Part shown: one piece after another, positions 7,760 to 17,197 of the stretch | Layout of the letters: each line of letters begins with the position of its first letter | Numbering within the stretch: the stretch's first letter is position 1 | Origin: Niallia sp052318935 | GTDB taxonomy: Bacteria > Bacillota > Bacilli > Bacillales > Cytobacillaceae | DNA length: 64,000 nucleotides | Assembly (NCBI GenBank): GCA_052318935.1 | Contig: JBQRKO010000011.1 | Strand: one strand, 5' to 3' | The notes under the pieces: model-generated | What the model was told of the DNA's origin: nothing | The model's input: the letters and a program-made list of their open reading frames with translations, nothing else | The model's database searches: none | Translations under genes and position numbers: made by a program

Positions 7760-8986
7760 TTATTTAGCGTTGGAACTAACAGACTGAAGATTCTGGTTCT
7801 CTTGTATTTTGTTTTTAATCGCTATATAAAGAAGAATACAGTGTTCAAAATTCGATATATTTAATGAAGTCAATTCCTTTATTTTTTCAAGGCGATAGAT
7901 TAAAGAGTTGCGGTGAATAAATAAATTTCGAGCAGTTTCACTTAAATTCATATTGCTTTTGCAATAAACCATAAAAGTGGAGGCTAACGTTTCAAAGTTA
8001 TAGTGGTTAATAAAAGGATCTACATTTTTATTGAGCTGTGTTAATAATGTGGGAGGCAGTTCATTTGTTAAAATTTCTAAAGTGATATTCCAGCTATTAT
8101 AATAGTATATTTTTGGGTGTATTTCTGTCTTCTTTCCAGCCTGCAATGTTCTTATTGCGTTATCATAGGATTCTTTCATCCCCTGTGTACCCTTAGCAGT
8201 GTTTCCGATTGCAACGACTGCTGATAAACCGTATTTTTTTTCTAAAAATTGATTCACTTTGTTAATTTTGTAGTCAATTCTATTTATAAATGATTTATCC
8301 ATTCCTTTGGAACCTGTTGCAAGAAATATAGAGAATTGCTCTAGGTTTGCTTGTCCAATGAGATCTTCATTATGTTCAACAAAGTGAAACTTGATACTTT
8401 CTAGTAATTCTTGATGAAGTTGATGTAAGGATATTTTATTGGTAGTGGTATTTAGTATGTTAGTTGATAAAGCAGCAATATCAATAATAATACAGGCTCT
8501 TTCTATTTCTAAATTATATCCTATCATTTTTCCATAATCAGTTATTCGTTCTATATTGTCATTTTTGCTGTCAAAATGAAAGATATATTGCATTAAAGTA
8601 TCTAATGCTTTTGTTTCTAAATCAGCTATTTCCGATTTTAAATGTTGATAGCAAAGCATTTCGATATGGTTTTTTACTAACTGTATATATTTTTCTGTTT
8701 CATCTGCTTTACCAATAATACCTATAGCGCCAATAGCTTTATTATTTACAATGATAGGTGCGCTTGATCCAGGAAAAATATTTAGTAAATTCTTTACATG
8801 TATAGCTTCCCACTGAATCATCTTCTTTTGCTTTACTACTTCAAAAAATAGCTTATCAAAAATCCCTACCCGACTAGGATCGTTTGTTCCTATAAGATAT
8901 CCTTTGTCATCAGAAATACTGACTGGATAGCCTATTATATTACTTGTTTCTTGAGCCACTGTCTGTGCAATTTTTTCAAGAATCAT
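7760..8986 (-). CDS. CdaR/PucR-type transcriptional regulator (sugar-diacid recognition family)
   Basis: A 408-residue activator-type regulator. Residues 1-130 form the diacid-recognition (Diacid_rec) domain: ILEKIAQTVAQETSNIIGYPVSISDDKGYLIGTNDPSRVG and PIIVNNKAIGAIGIIG. Residues about 150-300 are a GGDEF-like domain, and the C-terminus is an HTH_30 (LSETARNLFIHRNSLIYRLEKIKELT). Relatives respond to small acids such as glycerate or glucarate. It is divergent from etfB, so it most likely controls the oxidation locus at 9420-19252. The effector is not known; a hydroxy or amino acid that the pathway degrades is the natural guess. The HTH motif is intact, so the protein should bind DNA. Confidence 0.9.
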   Translation of the reverse strand: MILEKIAQTVAQETSNIIGYPVSISDDKGYLIGTNDPSRVGIFDKLFFEVVKQKKMIQWEAIHVKNLLNIFPGSSAPIIVNNKAIGAIGIIGKADETEKYIQLVKNHIEMLCYQHLKSEIADLETKALDTLMQYIFHFDSKNDNIERITDYGKMIGYNLEIERACIIIDIAALSTNILNTTTNKISLHQLHQELLESIKFHFVEHNEDLIGQANLEQFSIFLATGSKGMDKSFINRIDYKINKVNQFLEKKYGLSAVVAIGNTAKGTQGMKESYDNAIRTLQAGKKTEIHPKIYYYNSWNITLEILTNELPPTLLTQLNKNVDPFINHYNFETLASTFMVYCKSNMNLSETARNLFIHRNSLIYRLEKIKELTSLNISNFEHCILLYIAIKNKIQENQNLQSVSSNAK

Positions 8987-9419
8987 ACATTACCCTCCAA
9001 TAAAAATCTATTTTTCTACATACTGTGCTAATAAAGAATTAACTGACAATCTACTAATTTTATTCAAATTCTACAGAAGTATATTCCTATTCTTACTTTG
9101 GTCATATTGTTTACAGTGTATTTTATTTTTTTCAATATCTCAACAAATATGTTAGAAAACATAACATGTTTAAAAGTGTTTTTGATAGGAAAGCTTACAT
9201 GAAACTTGAAAATATAGGTGGGAATCCCAATATTTATAACAAAATTACAATGCCTATTGTAAAAATTAAACTATAAGAATTGAAGAAATATTCTTTTTTT
9301 TGTGTAAATTACACATAGTAGTTTATCAGGCAGATGAATTATAGTTAACTCAAATAAAATGAACCAAAGAAGTTTGCAATAGCTTTTTTGTAACTTTTCT
9401 TAAGGAGGAGGCTTAATCG
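8987..9419. promoter_or_regulatory. Divergent control region with two palindromes between regulator and etfB
   Basis: A 433-bp AT-rich intergenic region. Two short palindromes stand out: TGTGTAAATTACACA at 9301-9315 (7-bp arms) and TGGGAATCCCA at 9219-9229. Either could be the operator for the adjacent CdaR-type regulator. I see no convincing sigma-54 -24/-12 pair. Confidence 0.45.
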
Positions 9420-10181
9420 ATGAATATTATTGTAATCGTTAAAGCAACGTTTGATGTGGAAGAGAAAGTTGTAATTGAAAAGGGCCAAATTGTAGAAGAT
9501 GGCATTGAATTTATTATAAATCCATACGATGAATATGCTTTAGAAGAAGCGATTCGATTAAAAGAAGAAGCTGGAGGAGAAGTGACGGTTGTAACAGTTG
9601 GATCAGACCATTCAGAGAAAATCCTTCGAACTGCTTATGCCTTTGGCGCTGATCGAGCTGTGCTTATTGAAGATGACTTAGAGGAAAAAGATGAATTTAT
9701 TACTTCAAAGCTATTGGCATCATTTATTAAAGATAATTCTTTCGACATTATCTTTGCTGGAAATATGTCTATTGATAACGGAACTGGTCAAATTGGTCCA
9801 AGATTGGCAGAAGAACTCGAAATACCTTATACAACAGCAGTAACAAAGGTGGTAATTGAAGGCGACAGCGTCGTAGTGAATCGGGATGTGGAAGGTGATA
9901 CAGCTGTTTTAGAGTTTTCCATGCCATTATTAATCACAGCCCAACAAGGGCTTAATGAACCGCGCTATCCATCTTTTCCAAGTATTATGAAAGCAAAAAA
10001 GAAACCTATTGAGCGTATCCAAATTAGTGATTTAGGCATTTCAGATGTAAAAGCAAAAACAAAGATCGTTGATCAATTTCTTCCTGCTGTAAAGGAAAAA
10101 GGCCGAATTCTTGAAGGGGCAATTGATTCGCAAGTATTAGAAATCGTTCAACTTATAAATAAAGACCATAAAATAGTTTAG
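9420..10181 (+). CDS. etfB: Electron transfer flavoprotein subunit beta
   Basis: A 253-residue EtfB/FixA protein with AAGGAGGAGG before the ATG. It carries the AMP-binding elements expected of the subunit: NPYDEYALEEAIRLKEE near residue 33, and DNGTGQIGPRLAEELEIPYTTAV near residue 120. EtfB pairs with EtfA to carry two electrons from flavin dehydrogenases to a quinone reductase. It is the first gene of an operon-like run etfB-etfA-FAD oxidoreductase. Its presence away from a fatty-acid acyl-CoA dehydrogenase suggests a dedicated, second ETF. Confidence 0.95.
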   Translation: MNIIVIVKATFDVEEKVVIEKGQIVEDGIEFIINPYDEYALEEAIRLKEEAGGEVTVVTVGSDHSEKILRTAYAFGADRAVLIEDDLEEKDEFITSKLLASFIKDNSFDIIFAGNMSIDNGTGQIGPRLAEELEIPYTTAVTKVVIEGDSVVVNRDVEGDTAVLEFSMPLLITAQQGLNEPRYPSFPSIMKAKKKPIERIQISDLGISDVKAKTKIVDQFLPAVKEKGRILEGAIDSQVLEIVQLINKDHKIV

Positions 10182-10193
10182 GAGGCTACCGAA

Positions 10194-11174
10194 ATGACAA
10201 AAAAAACATTAATATTGGCAGAAATCCGTGATGGACAATTAAGAAATGTAACATTAGAAGCTGTTTCCGCAGCGAAAAAAGTTTTAGAGGATGGAGAAAT
10301 AGTAGTAGCTGTTTTTGGAAAATCAGTAGAACAGTATACTCCTATATTAGAAGAATATGGAGTACATAAAGTATACGGTGTTGCTGATGAGAAGTTAGAA
10401 GAATATACGTCGGATACATATTTCCGAGCATTTATTCAAGTAATTAAAGCAACAGAGCCTGATGTTATTTTTCTAGGACATACAGCATTAGGGAAAGATT
10501 TAGCTCCACGGGTAGCAGCAAGAATGGGACTTGGCTTAATTTCTGATGCAACAGATGTTGCGGTAGAAGATAATCAAATTGTATTTACAAGGCCAATATT
10601 CAGTGGAAAGGCTTTTCAAAAGAAAGCTATTGTAGAAGGTACTGTATTTGCTACGATTCGCCCTAACAATTTTGAGCTGCCTAAACCAGAAGGAAACAGT
10701 ACAGAGTTTATCCCGTTTTCGGTTGAATTAAATGAACCGAGTATGACGATTAAAGAGATTGTTCGCAAGACATCTGGTGGAATTGATTTATCAGAAGCAA
10801 AGGTAGTTATTGCAGGTGGTCGCGGTGTTAAAAGTGCTGATGGCTTTCAAATTTTAAATGAATTGGCGGGTGTACTTGGTGGTGCAGTAGGTGCAACACG
10901 AGGAGCATGTGATGCGGACTATTGTGACTACTCTATGCAAATAGGACAAACTGGAAAAATAGTTACACCTGATTTATATATTGCATGCGGCATTTCTGGA
11001 GCAATTCAGCACGTTGCTGGAATGTCTAACTCAAAAGTAATTATTGCTATAAACAAGGATTCAGAAGCTCCTATTTTTAGTGTTGCTGATTATGGAATTG
11101 TAGGAGATTTATTTGAAGTAGTGCCAAAATTAACGGAAGCATTTAAAAATACCCTATCAGTTACTGCGGAATAA
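10194..11174 (+). CDS. etfA: Electron transfer flavoprotein subunit alpha
   Basis: A 326-residue EtfA/FixB protein beginning 12 bp after etfB with AGGAGG in the gap. The FAD-binding C-terminal domain is intact: GGRGVKSADGFQ, GGAVGATRGACD, QIGQTGKIVTPDLYIACGISGAIQH and VIIAINKD. The N-terminal domain includes GHTALGKDLAPRVAARMGLG. No extra ferredoxin domain is fused and no bifurcation signature can be claimed by eye. It should accept electrons from the adjoining FAD oxidoreductase. Confidence 0.95.
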   Translation: MTKKTLILAEIRDGQLRNVTLEAVSAAKKVLEDGEIVVAVFGKSVEQYTPILEEYGVHKVYGVADEKLEEYTSDTYFRAFIQVIKATEPDVIFLGHTALGKDLAPRVAARMGLGLISDATDVAVEDNQIVFTRPIFSGKAFQKKAIVEGTVFATIRPNNFELPKPEGNSTEFIPFSVELNEPSMTIKEIVRKTSGGIDLSEAKVVIAGGRGVKSADGFQILNELAGVLGGAVGATRGACDADYCDYSMQIGQTGKIVTPDLYIACGISGAIQHVAGMSNSKVIIAINKDSEAPIFSVADYGIVGDLFEVVPKLTEAFKNTLSVTAE

Positions 11175-11204
11175 CAAATAAAAATAGAGAAAGGCGTTGA
11201 TAGA

Positions 11205-12371
11205 ATGAAAAAGTATGATGTGATTATCGTTGGTGGAGGAATTATGGCTTCTAGTGTAGCTTATAATCTTCGGAAAGATGGGTTTACCGGTAGTATTGCT
11301 ATTTTTGAGAAAGATCAAATGTATGAATTTTCATCCACTCCTCGAAGTGAAGGAGGAATCCGCCTTTCTTTTACGACAGAAGTAAACATTCAATTGTCCC
11401 ATACCAGTCTTGAATTTTATAAAAAGTTTGAGAAAGAAATGGAAATTGACGGAGAAACACCTTTATTAGATTTTAAGCAAGATGGTTATTTATATTTAGC
11501 TACGAATGAAACGTTGCCTAAATATATTGATAATGCCAAGTTTCAAAATAAATTAGGTGCAAATATAGAAGTGCTTTCTGTAAATGACATTAAAAAGATT
11601 ATCCCAGAGTTAAATGTAGATGACTTGGCAGGAGGAGCGATAGATAGGGATGCAGGGACTATGGATCCGTACACTGTCCTTCAATTCTATGTGAAGCAAG
11701 CAAAAAGTTTAGGGGTAGAGTGTATTTATGAACCTGTACAATCTATTCTGTCGGAAAATGGGAAAGTGACGGGTGTTAAAGTAGAGTCTGGTGAAGAGTA
11801 TCAAGCTCCAGTCGTTGTAAATGCTTGCGGTGCATGGGCAGGAGTAATAAGTAGTACAATTGGAATTGAAATCCCAGTTCGCCCGCTTCGTTATCAGATA
11901 TACAGTTTTGACCTTGCTACACAATTTGAGAAAACACTTCCATCCATAACATTTGATCCTTCTGGAGTCTATTTCCGAAAAGAAGGAGCGAAAATTTCGT
12001 CAGGAATGCCTCATCGTAATCCAGATGGTTTTGAATTTACTTCAGAAAAATCTGGTTTCGAGGAGCAGATTTGGCCAGTATTGGCAGAAAGAAGCCAAAT
12101 TTTTGAACAGTTAAAGTTAGAACGCGGCTGGGTAGGGCTTTATGATTTCAATCATATTGACCATAATGCTATAATCGGGGGCCATCCTGATATGAAAGGA
12201 TATTATATGATAACAGGATTTAGTGGTCATGGATTCCAGCAAGCGCCAGCAGCAGGAAAAGGGTTGGCTGAGTTGATACGATTAGGAAAATACGAAACAA
12301 TTGATCTATCATCCCTATCCATTGAACGTTTTGCTAAAAAGCAATTAATCCTTGAAACTGCCGTTCTATAA
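11205..12371 (+). CDS. FAD-dependent oxidoreductase of the DAO/sarcosine-oxidase-beta (FOXRED1-like) family
   Basis: A 388-residue flavoenzyme. The Rossmann dinucleotide motif VIIVGGGIMASSVAYNL is at residues 6-22, an acidic strand end FEKDQ at about 35, then the STPRSEGGIRLSFTTEVNIQLS element that marks this family, and the C-terminal GYYMITGFSGHGFQQAPAAGKGLAELI. Relatives oxidise sarcosine, dimethylglycine, other N-alkyl amino acids or D-amino acids. Placement directly after etfBA suggests that it is a dehydrogenase handing electrons to ETF rather than an oxygen-using oxidase. The neighbouring aminotransferase and amino-acid permease support an amino acid or amine as substrate. The precise substrate is unknown. 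Confidence 0.9.
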   Translation: MKKYDVIIVGGGIMASSVAYNLRKDGFTGSIAIFEKDQMYEFSSTPRSEGGIRLSFTTEVNIQLSHTSLEFYKKFEKEMEIDGETPLLDFKQDGYLYLATNETLPKYIDNAKFQNKLGANIEVLSVNDIKKIIPELNVDDLAGGAIDRDAGTMDPYTVLQFYVKQAKSLGVECIYEPVQSILSENGKVTGVKVESGEEYQAPVVVNACGAWAGVISSTIGIEIPVRPLRYQIYSFDLATQFEKTLPSITFDPSGVYFRKEGAKISSGMPHRNPDGFEFTSEKSGFEEQIWPVLAERSQIFEQLKLERGWVGLYDFNHIDHNAIIGGHPDMKGYYMITGFSGHGFQQAPAAGKGLAELIRLGKYETIDLSSLSIERFAKKQLILETAVL

Positions 12372-12438
12372 AAAGATATTGTTCATCATTTTTCAGAGGC
12401 AAGGAACTTTTTCTATATATATGATTAAATGAATCTGC

Positions 12439-12465
12439 TAGGGCTGGCTCTTCATAGAGCTCCCT
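12439..12465 (+). other. Intercistronic hairpin before the aminotransferase
   Basis: TAGGG-ctg-GCTCT-tcat-AGAGC-t-CCCTA forms a bulged stem 80 bp before the aminotransferase start. There is no T tract after it, so I read it as a processing or attenuation structure rather than a simple terminator. Confidence 0.4.
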
Positions 12466-12544
12466 AACTTGTCAGGCGAGTAAAAATAAACAGATAGAGA
12501 TAAAAGGAAATGTGATAACTAATAATCAATTTGAGGTGTTTACA

Positions 12545-13738
12545 TTGTTAACAGTTGCTAATCGATTAGACTCTGTAGGATTTTCCAATGTTCGAAAAAT
12601 TTATGAAAAAGCGACTACGTTAAGTGCATCAGGTAAAAAAGTATATAACTTGATATTAGGAGAACCTGATTTTCCAACACCTAAAATTGTTTCTGACAAA
12701 GGAATAGAAGCAATTTTAAATGAAGAGACTCATTACACATCCAATTATGGGGTACCTGAATTAAGAACGGCAATTGCTGAAAAATTAACAAAGGTAAATC
12801 ATATTCCAGCAACTAGTGATGAAGTGTTGTTAACTATAGGGGCTACAGAAGCAATTTCTATCATTATGATGGGAATCTTGAATCCAGGAGATGAAGTGAT
12901 CATTCCTTCTCCAACTTGGGGATATTACGAATCATGCCCCAAATTAGCGGGCGCAACTCCTGTAGAAGTTCCACTTGTATATGATAAAGGGGCCTTTTCT
13001 TTAAGAGCAGAAGATATAGAAAAAGCCATTACGGAAAGAACGCGTATGCTGGTTATTAATTCACCTGGCAATCCAACTGGAATGATTATAGATAAAGAGA
13101 CACTGCTAGCTATTTCTGAAATTGCGATTAAGCATGATTTAATCGTTGTGTCTGATGAAATTTATGAAAAAATTATTTATGATAATCAACTACATTGCAG
13201 TATTGCGTCACTACCTGGAATGAAAGAACGAACAATAACAGTTAATGGCTTCTCGAAAGCATATGCGATGACTGGCTGGAGAATAGGCTATCTTCACGCA
13301 CCTTCCAATCTTTTGAATGGACTTGTCAGGGTTCATCAATATAATGTTACTTGCCTGCCATCCTTTACACAGAAGGCAGCACTGACAGCGCTTCAAGAAG
13401 CAGAGCCTGATGTGGTAAAAATGCGTGAGGAATTTAATCGTCGCAGAGACTTGATTGTGGATATTCTTTCTAAATCAGAAAATATAGAGATCGAAAAGCC
13501 GGAAGGAGCATTCTATCTTTTTATAAATATTTCACATACTGGAAAAACCTCTAATGAAATTGCATTGGAGTTATTAGAAAAAACAGGTGTAGCTCTTGCC
13601 CCTGGAAATGCATTTGGAAATTTTGGAGAAGGATATGTAAGACTTTCCTTTGCAGCCTCAGTAGATATTCTACAAGAAGCAGGAGAGAAAATTGTAAACT
13701 ATTTAAATAATATAAACAAAAAAGAAAGTGTGCATTAA
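12545..13738 (+). CDS. Class I/II pyridoxal-phosphate aminotransferase
   Basis: A 397-residue fold-type I aminotransferase similar to aspartate/aromatic aminotransferases. Visible elements are LGEPDFPTP (substrate arm), TIGATEAI, NSPGNPTG (conserved Asn), VSDEIYEKI (PLP-N1 Asp and Tyr), and the PLP lysine in NGFSKAYAMTGWRIGY. I start at the TTG at 12545 because GAGGTG lies 7-8 bases upstream and the resulting N-terminus (LTVANRLDSVG) matches the family; an in-frame GTG at 12512 would add eleven atypical residues. It is in the same direction as the etf genes, with 170 bp between, and probably removes the amino group of the pathway's amino acid. Confidence 0.9.
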   Translation: MLTVANRLDSVGFSNVRKIYEKATTLSASGKKVYNLILGEPDFPTPKIVSDKGIEAILNEETHYTSNYGVPELRTAIAEKLTKVNHIPATSDEVLLTIGATEAISIIMMGILNPGDEVIIPSPTWGYYESCPKLAGATPVEVPLVYDKGAFSLRAEDIEKAITERTRMLVINSPGNPTGMIIDKETLLAISEIAIKHDLIVVSDEIYEKIIYDNQLHCSIASLPGMKERTITVNGFSKAYAMTGWRIGYLHAPSNLLNGLVRVHQYNVTCLPSFTQKAALTALQEAEPDVVKMREEFNRRRDLIVDILSKSENIEIEKPEGAFYLFINISHTGKTSNEIALELLEKTGVALAPGNAFGNFGEGYVRLSFAASVDILQEAGEKIVNYLNNINKKESVH

Positions 13739-13801
13739 GAATTTAATTTGTAATATTTAGAAAGGAAGAGCTAGTTAATAGGTAATAGATTTGTTTATCT
13801 A

Positions 13802-13985
13802 GTGTGCACGGCATGGGTGTAATCTCTAGGGTGTAAGTCCCGAACCTCGAAGGCAGTAGTAGGGGATAGCTTAAGCCAAGGCTGTCCGTGGCGACGCGGA
13901 ATCTGAAGGAAGTCGGCGGCAAACTTCCGACCTAAGGAACACGAACCTATATAACTATTATAGCTACTAGTATACTCAATAATAA
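13802..13985 (+). mobile_element. Group II intron 5' fragment (domain I), no maturase
   Basis: The sequence begins GTGTGCACGGCATGGGTG, then has TCTAGGGTGTAAGTCCCGAAC, GTCCGTGGCGACGCGGAA and GGAAGTCGGCGGCAAACTTC, all hallmarks of the 5' end and domain I of a common Bacillus group II intron. It should continue for about 2 kb with a reverse transcriptase-maturase ORF, but similarity stops shortly after CCTAAGGAACACGAAC. No ltrA-type coding region or domain V is seen. It is therefore a truncated, immobile relic, lying immediately after the aminotransferase gene. Confidence 0.8.
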
Positions 13986-14024
13986 ATCCAGTAAGCATTG
14001 GACCAGCCGGCGATTTTACGTTAA

Positions 14025-14702
14025 TACAAATCTATTACGCTCGCTACATACAACCAGCCTTCATTTGTTGGAATGTAGGTGCTATCTGTTACCCATGACT
14101 GATTGGGTTTACTTACTTTAATACATTTTCACTGACTGGATGCTTATGTCTAGAGTTTGTAATAGCTTTGTAATTTTTTGGCGGTACAACACTTCCAATT
14201 ATTTTATTTGTCATGATACGAGAAACGGTTCGTTCACTCACCTTCACACCACGTTTATTCAAGGTTTTGGTAATTTTAACACAACCATATCGTTGCTTAA
14301 ATTCTAGGCGCGTTTGTAGTATGGCTTGGGATAGCTTTTCCTGCTTTTTTCGTTGTTCACTTTTTGGCCGGTTTAGCCAATTAAAGTAGCCACTTTTTGA
14401 TACTCCCAGAACTAGGGATATCTTCTCAACTCAGTATAGGGAGCGATTTTCATAGATAAATTCAAAATTTACCGAGTTGCGAAGTAGTGCATCGCCTTTT
14501 TTAAGATTTCATTTTCCTCTTCAAGATCACATAACTGTTTTTGTAAAGCTCTTATTTCAGTATCAGGACTAGAAAATGTTTGTGCTGCTTTAATTTCCGG
14601 CTGATGACTATATTTCTTGATCCAACCATGCAAATTATTTGCATTTACGCCTGTTTCTCTTTTAAATGTTTCACCATAACGTTTTCCATTTCCTTTAGCC
14701 AT
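14025..14702 (-). pseudogene. IS3-family (IS150-like) transposase remnant, OrfA plus truncated OrfB
   Basis: On the minus strand, 14469-14702 encodes a 77-residue OrfA with KRYGETFKRE joined directly to TGVNANNLHGWIKKY, so about 20 residues of the HTH are missing in frame; the leucine-zipper part (EIRALQKQLCDLEEENEILKKA) remains. Further left, the OrfB part reads SKSGYFNWLNRPKSEQ, KITKTLNKRGVKVSERTVSRIM and, after a frameshift near 14120, QSWVTDSTYIPTNEGWLYVASVIDLY, the start of the rve/DDE core. The rest of the catalytic domain is gone. The element is dead and lies against the intron fragment. Confidence 0.85.
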
Positions 14703-15150
14703 TTAGACACACCTCATTATAGTTTGGATTTCTATTATAACAATCTGTGTCTACTTTTGAGTCTAGCATTATGCACTTTAATAAGTTATTAATAATAAAA
14801 TTTAAATATTCAGATATATCAATTGAATAGAGGTGAATATTAGTTTGTGAAATAAGAAAGGATAAAAAGATTAAACAAAAGTACTTGATAATAAATTGTT
14901 TGTAGGGAGTGAGGTGGTTATTAATTGCATTTTAAGGATATATAAAAGAATCTAATGTTAGTTGAAGGTTATTCCTATGTTAGATGATATTACAATTATT
15001 AACAAACTCACTGATTTATAGGTAGAATGAGTATTATACTTTCTATTGACGAAAAAAATACTATATCTACAGTAAAATTAGAAACTATCAAGAAAGGAAT
15101 TGATAGCCTGCGGTCAATAGAATAATAATTTCTTAGGAACAATATAAAAG
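14703..15150. other. AT-rich intergenic stretch upstream of the permease
   Basis: About 450 bp between the IS3 remnant and the permease. I see no coding frame with support. The permease ribosome site AAGGAG lies at 15153-15158. Confidence 0.4.
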
Positions 15151-15185
15151 ATAAGGAGTGGATTATTATCTATACTAATAATGAG

Positions 15186-16562
15186 TTGCAAAAAAATCTG
15201 AAGCAAAGACACATGACTATGATGGCAATAGGAGGTGTAGTAGGAGGAGGCTTGTTTTTAGGCAGTGGAACAGTCATTAACTCTGCAGGTCCCGGAGCTG
15301 TTTTCACTTATGCATTGGTAGGAATGTTTATGGTTTTTATTATGCGCATGTTAGGGGAAATGTCTACTGCACATCCAAATAGTGGTTCTTTTTCTACTTA
15401 TGCTTATAATGAGATTGGTCCATGGGCAGGATATACAATTGGGTGGTTATACTGGTTTTACTGGGTTGTAGTCATTGCAATTGAAGCTATGATGGCCGCA
15501 ATCATTATTCACGAGTGGGTTCCATTCATTTCTGTTGGAATACTAAGTTTACTCTGCATTATTTTATTAACACTGACCAACTTTTTTTCTGCTAGATTAT
15601 TTGGAGAATTCGAATACTGGTTTTCTATTATCAAAGTTGTAGCTATAGTTTCATTTTTAATTATTGGTGTTGCGATGATTTTTGGACTTTTCCCTCAAGT
15701 CGAGAAGCCGGGTGTATCAAACCTTCTTGATAGAGGCGGTATAATGCCTAAAGGTATTAATTCTCTTTTAATTGCTATTTCGGTTGTTATTTTTGCTTAT
15801 CCAGGTATTGAGATAGCAACAATTGCTGCAGGAGAATCACAAAATCCTAAAAAAGCTGTTATGGCTGCGATTAATAGTGTTATATGGAGGATCCTTGTAT
15901 TTTATATTGGTTCGGTAACAATCCTAGTGACACTTCTTCCTTGGAATTCTTCCTCTATTCTTAAAAGTCCTTTCGTTTCCGTATTGGACATGCTAGAAAT
16001 TCCAGGTGCCTCGTTAATCATGAATATTATTATTTTAGTTTCTGTTCTTTCTGTATTAAATACTGGTATCTATACTACTTCTAGAATGTTATTCTCACTA
16101 GCTGAAAAAGGAGATGCTCCTAAAGCATTACTACGTGTAACGAAAAAAGGTGCACCTATCTGGGCCGTGCTTGGCAGTACTGTATTTTCACTTATAACAC
16201 TGCTATCCAGTACGATTTCTCCTGATAAACTTTATGTATTACTTATTAACGCTACTTCTTGTATTGCTTTGATCGTCTATTTATTTGTTGCTATTTCACA
16301 TGTTCGTATGAGAAAAAGATTAGAAAGAAATAATCCTGAAGCTTTAATTGTGAAAATGTGGTTCTTTCCTTATTTAACGTATTTTACAATAGCTGCTATG
16401 GTATGTCTTCTTATAGCAATGGCATTTATGGAAACAACTCGTATACAGTTAATAGCAACATTAACTACTACAGCAATAATTCTTATTTCTTATGTTCTTA
16501 CTAGTAAGAAACAAGGCTCCAAACAAACAGAGAATAATGAAAAGCCATATCAAGCACAATAA
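15186..16562 (+). CDS. Amino-acid permease, APC superfamily (AAT/GabP-like)
   Basis: A polytopic membrane protein of at least 458 residues with about twelve helices. The family's first segment is clear: LKQRHMTMMAIGGVVGGGLFLGSGTVINSAGPGA, followed by MRMLGEMSTAHPNSGSF and, later, YPGIEIATIAAGESQNPKKA. Such carriers import GABA or other amino acids by proton symport. The start is odd. AAGGAG at 15153-15158 has no ATG, GTG or TTG at proper distance in frame; ATT (15165) or ATC (15168) would be well placed, while the listed TTG at 15186 has no ribosome site. The true protein is therefore probably six or seven residues longer. It fits the uptake step for the neighbouring oxidation pathway. Confidence 0.88.
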   Translation: MQKNLKQRHMTMMAIGGVVGGGLFLGSGTVINSAGPGAVFTYALVGMFMVFIMRMLGEMSTAHPNSGSFSTYAYNEIGPWAGYTIGWLYWFYWVVVIAIEAMMAAIIIHEWVPFISVGILSLLCIILLTLTNFFSARLFGEFEYWFSIIKVVAIVSFLIIGVAMIFGLFPQVEKPGVSNLLDRGGIMPKGINSLLIAISVVIFAYPGIEIATIAAGESQNPKKAVMAAINSVIWRILVFYIGSVTILVTLLPWNSSSILKSPFVSVLDMLEIPGASLIMNIIILVSVLSVLNTGIYTTSRMLFSLAEKGDAPKALLRVTKKGAPIWAVLGSTVFSLITLLSSTISPDKLYVLLINATSCIALIVYLFVAISHVRMRKRLERNNPEALIVKMWFFPYLTYFTIAAMVCLLIAMAFMETTRIQLIATLTTTAIILISYVLTSKKQGSKQTENNEKPYQAQ

Positions 16563-16679
16563 ACTGAATGGGTAAACTATGTTGATTCTTCTAACACCCA
16601 AGGGATAGTTATCAATCACTGAAGAAAGGGAAGAAAAAATAAAAAAAGTCTTACCTTTGTATTTGTTAATTATTATTTT

Positions 16680-16874
16680 AATCAGAATAGGCAGAATATT
16701 CAATCGGAAGGGCTTGCATTTCCTATTTTATTAAAATATTTGGACGATTTAGTACTCGTAAGTAAAGAAGAAATTCAACTAGATTTAGTTTTGGTACGTA
16801 TAAAGCAAATAATTGAACCTTCATCAGCTACTACAATGACGCAACTTTGTTTTATGCTTTTCTTTCCTACATAA
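16680..16874 (+). pseudogene. Remnant of a PLP-dependent threonine/serine dehydratase
   Basis: A 65-codon open end reads SEGLAFPILLKYLDDLVLVSKEEIQ, then IKQIIEPSSAT. This matches the pattern of threonine dehydratase cores (GELTFPxxxxYVDDIVxVSEEEI and TKxxVEPSGAA). There is no start, catalytic lysine region or N-terminal half, and the C-terminus drifts off, so it is a degraded fragment. An ammonia-lyase would fit an amino-acid catabolic locus. Identification is by pattern only. Confidence 0.5.
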
Positions 16875-17197
16875 AGGAAGTGGGAATTCCAAAAGGTTTA
16901 ATATGTAGAAAATACACGGAACTACTAGGTAGTTCCGTTCAAATTTTTGTACATTTTCCACATAGTTATGGATAGTGAAAAAATATAAACTTTGTATAAA
17001 GTTGATAAATTTAGAAAATTCAAAACTAGAGGGAGGGAGGCTAGTTTCCAATTGAATGCTTAATAGGTTTTTCTTTACTGGATGTAATATGGTAAGGGAA
17101 AAACCAATGATGCTATGGAACATGAAAACAGTCCAATAAAAGCTGGTGGATCTTTAGCGCCTCTTGCAAGCTTAGATTAACATAAAGGGGGAAAATC
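16875..17197. other. Intergenic stretch before the Fe-S reductase
   Basis: About 320 bp with no supported gene. A short CTACCTAGTAGTTCC-type inverted stretch lies near 16920 (GGAACTACTAGGTAGTTCC), a possible operator or weak terminator. The next gene has AAAGGGGG before its ATG. Confidence 0.4.

Noticed and set aside
8987..9419. Possible sigma-54 promoter for the etf locus
   Set aside because: No TGGCAC-N5-TTGC-like pair was found, and the regulator is not a sigma-54 activator type.
13795..13998. Open frame of 67 codons on the minus strand
   Set aside because: It runs antisense through the group II intron fragment, which is structural RNA sequence.
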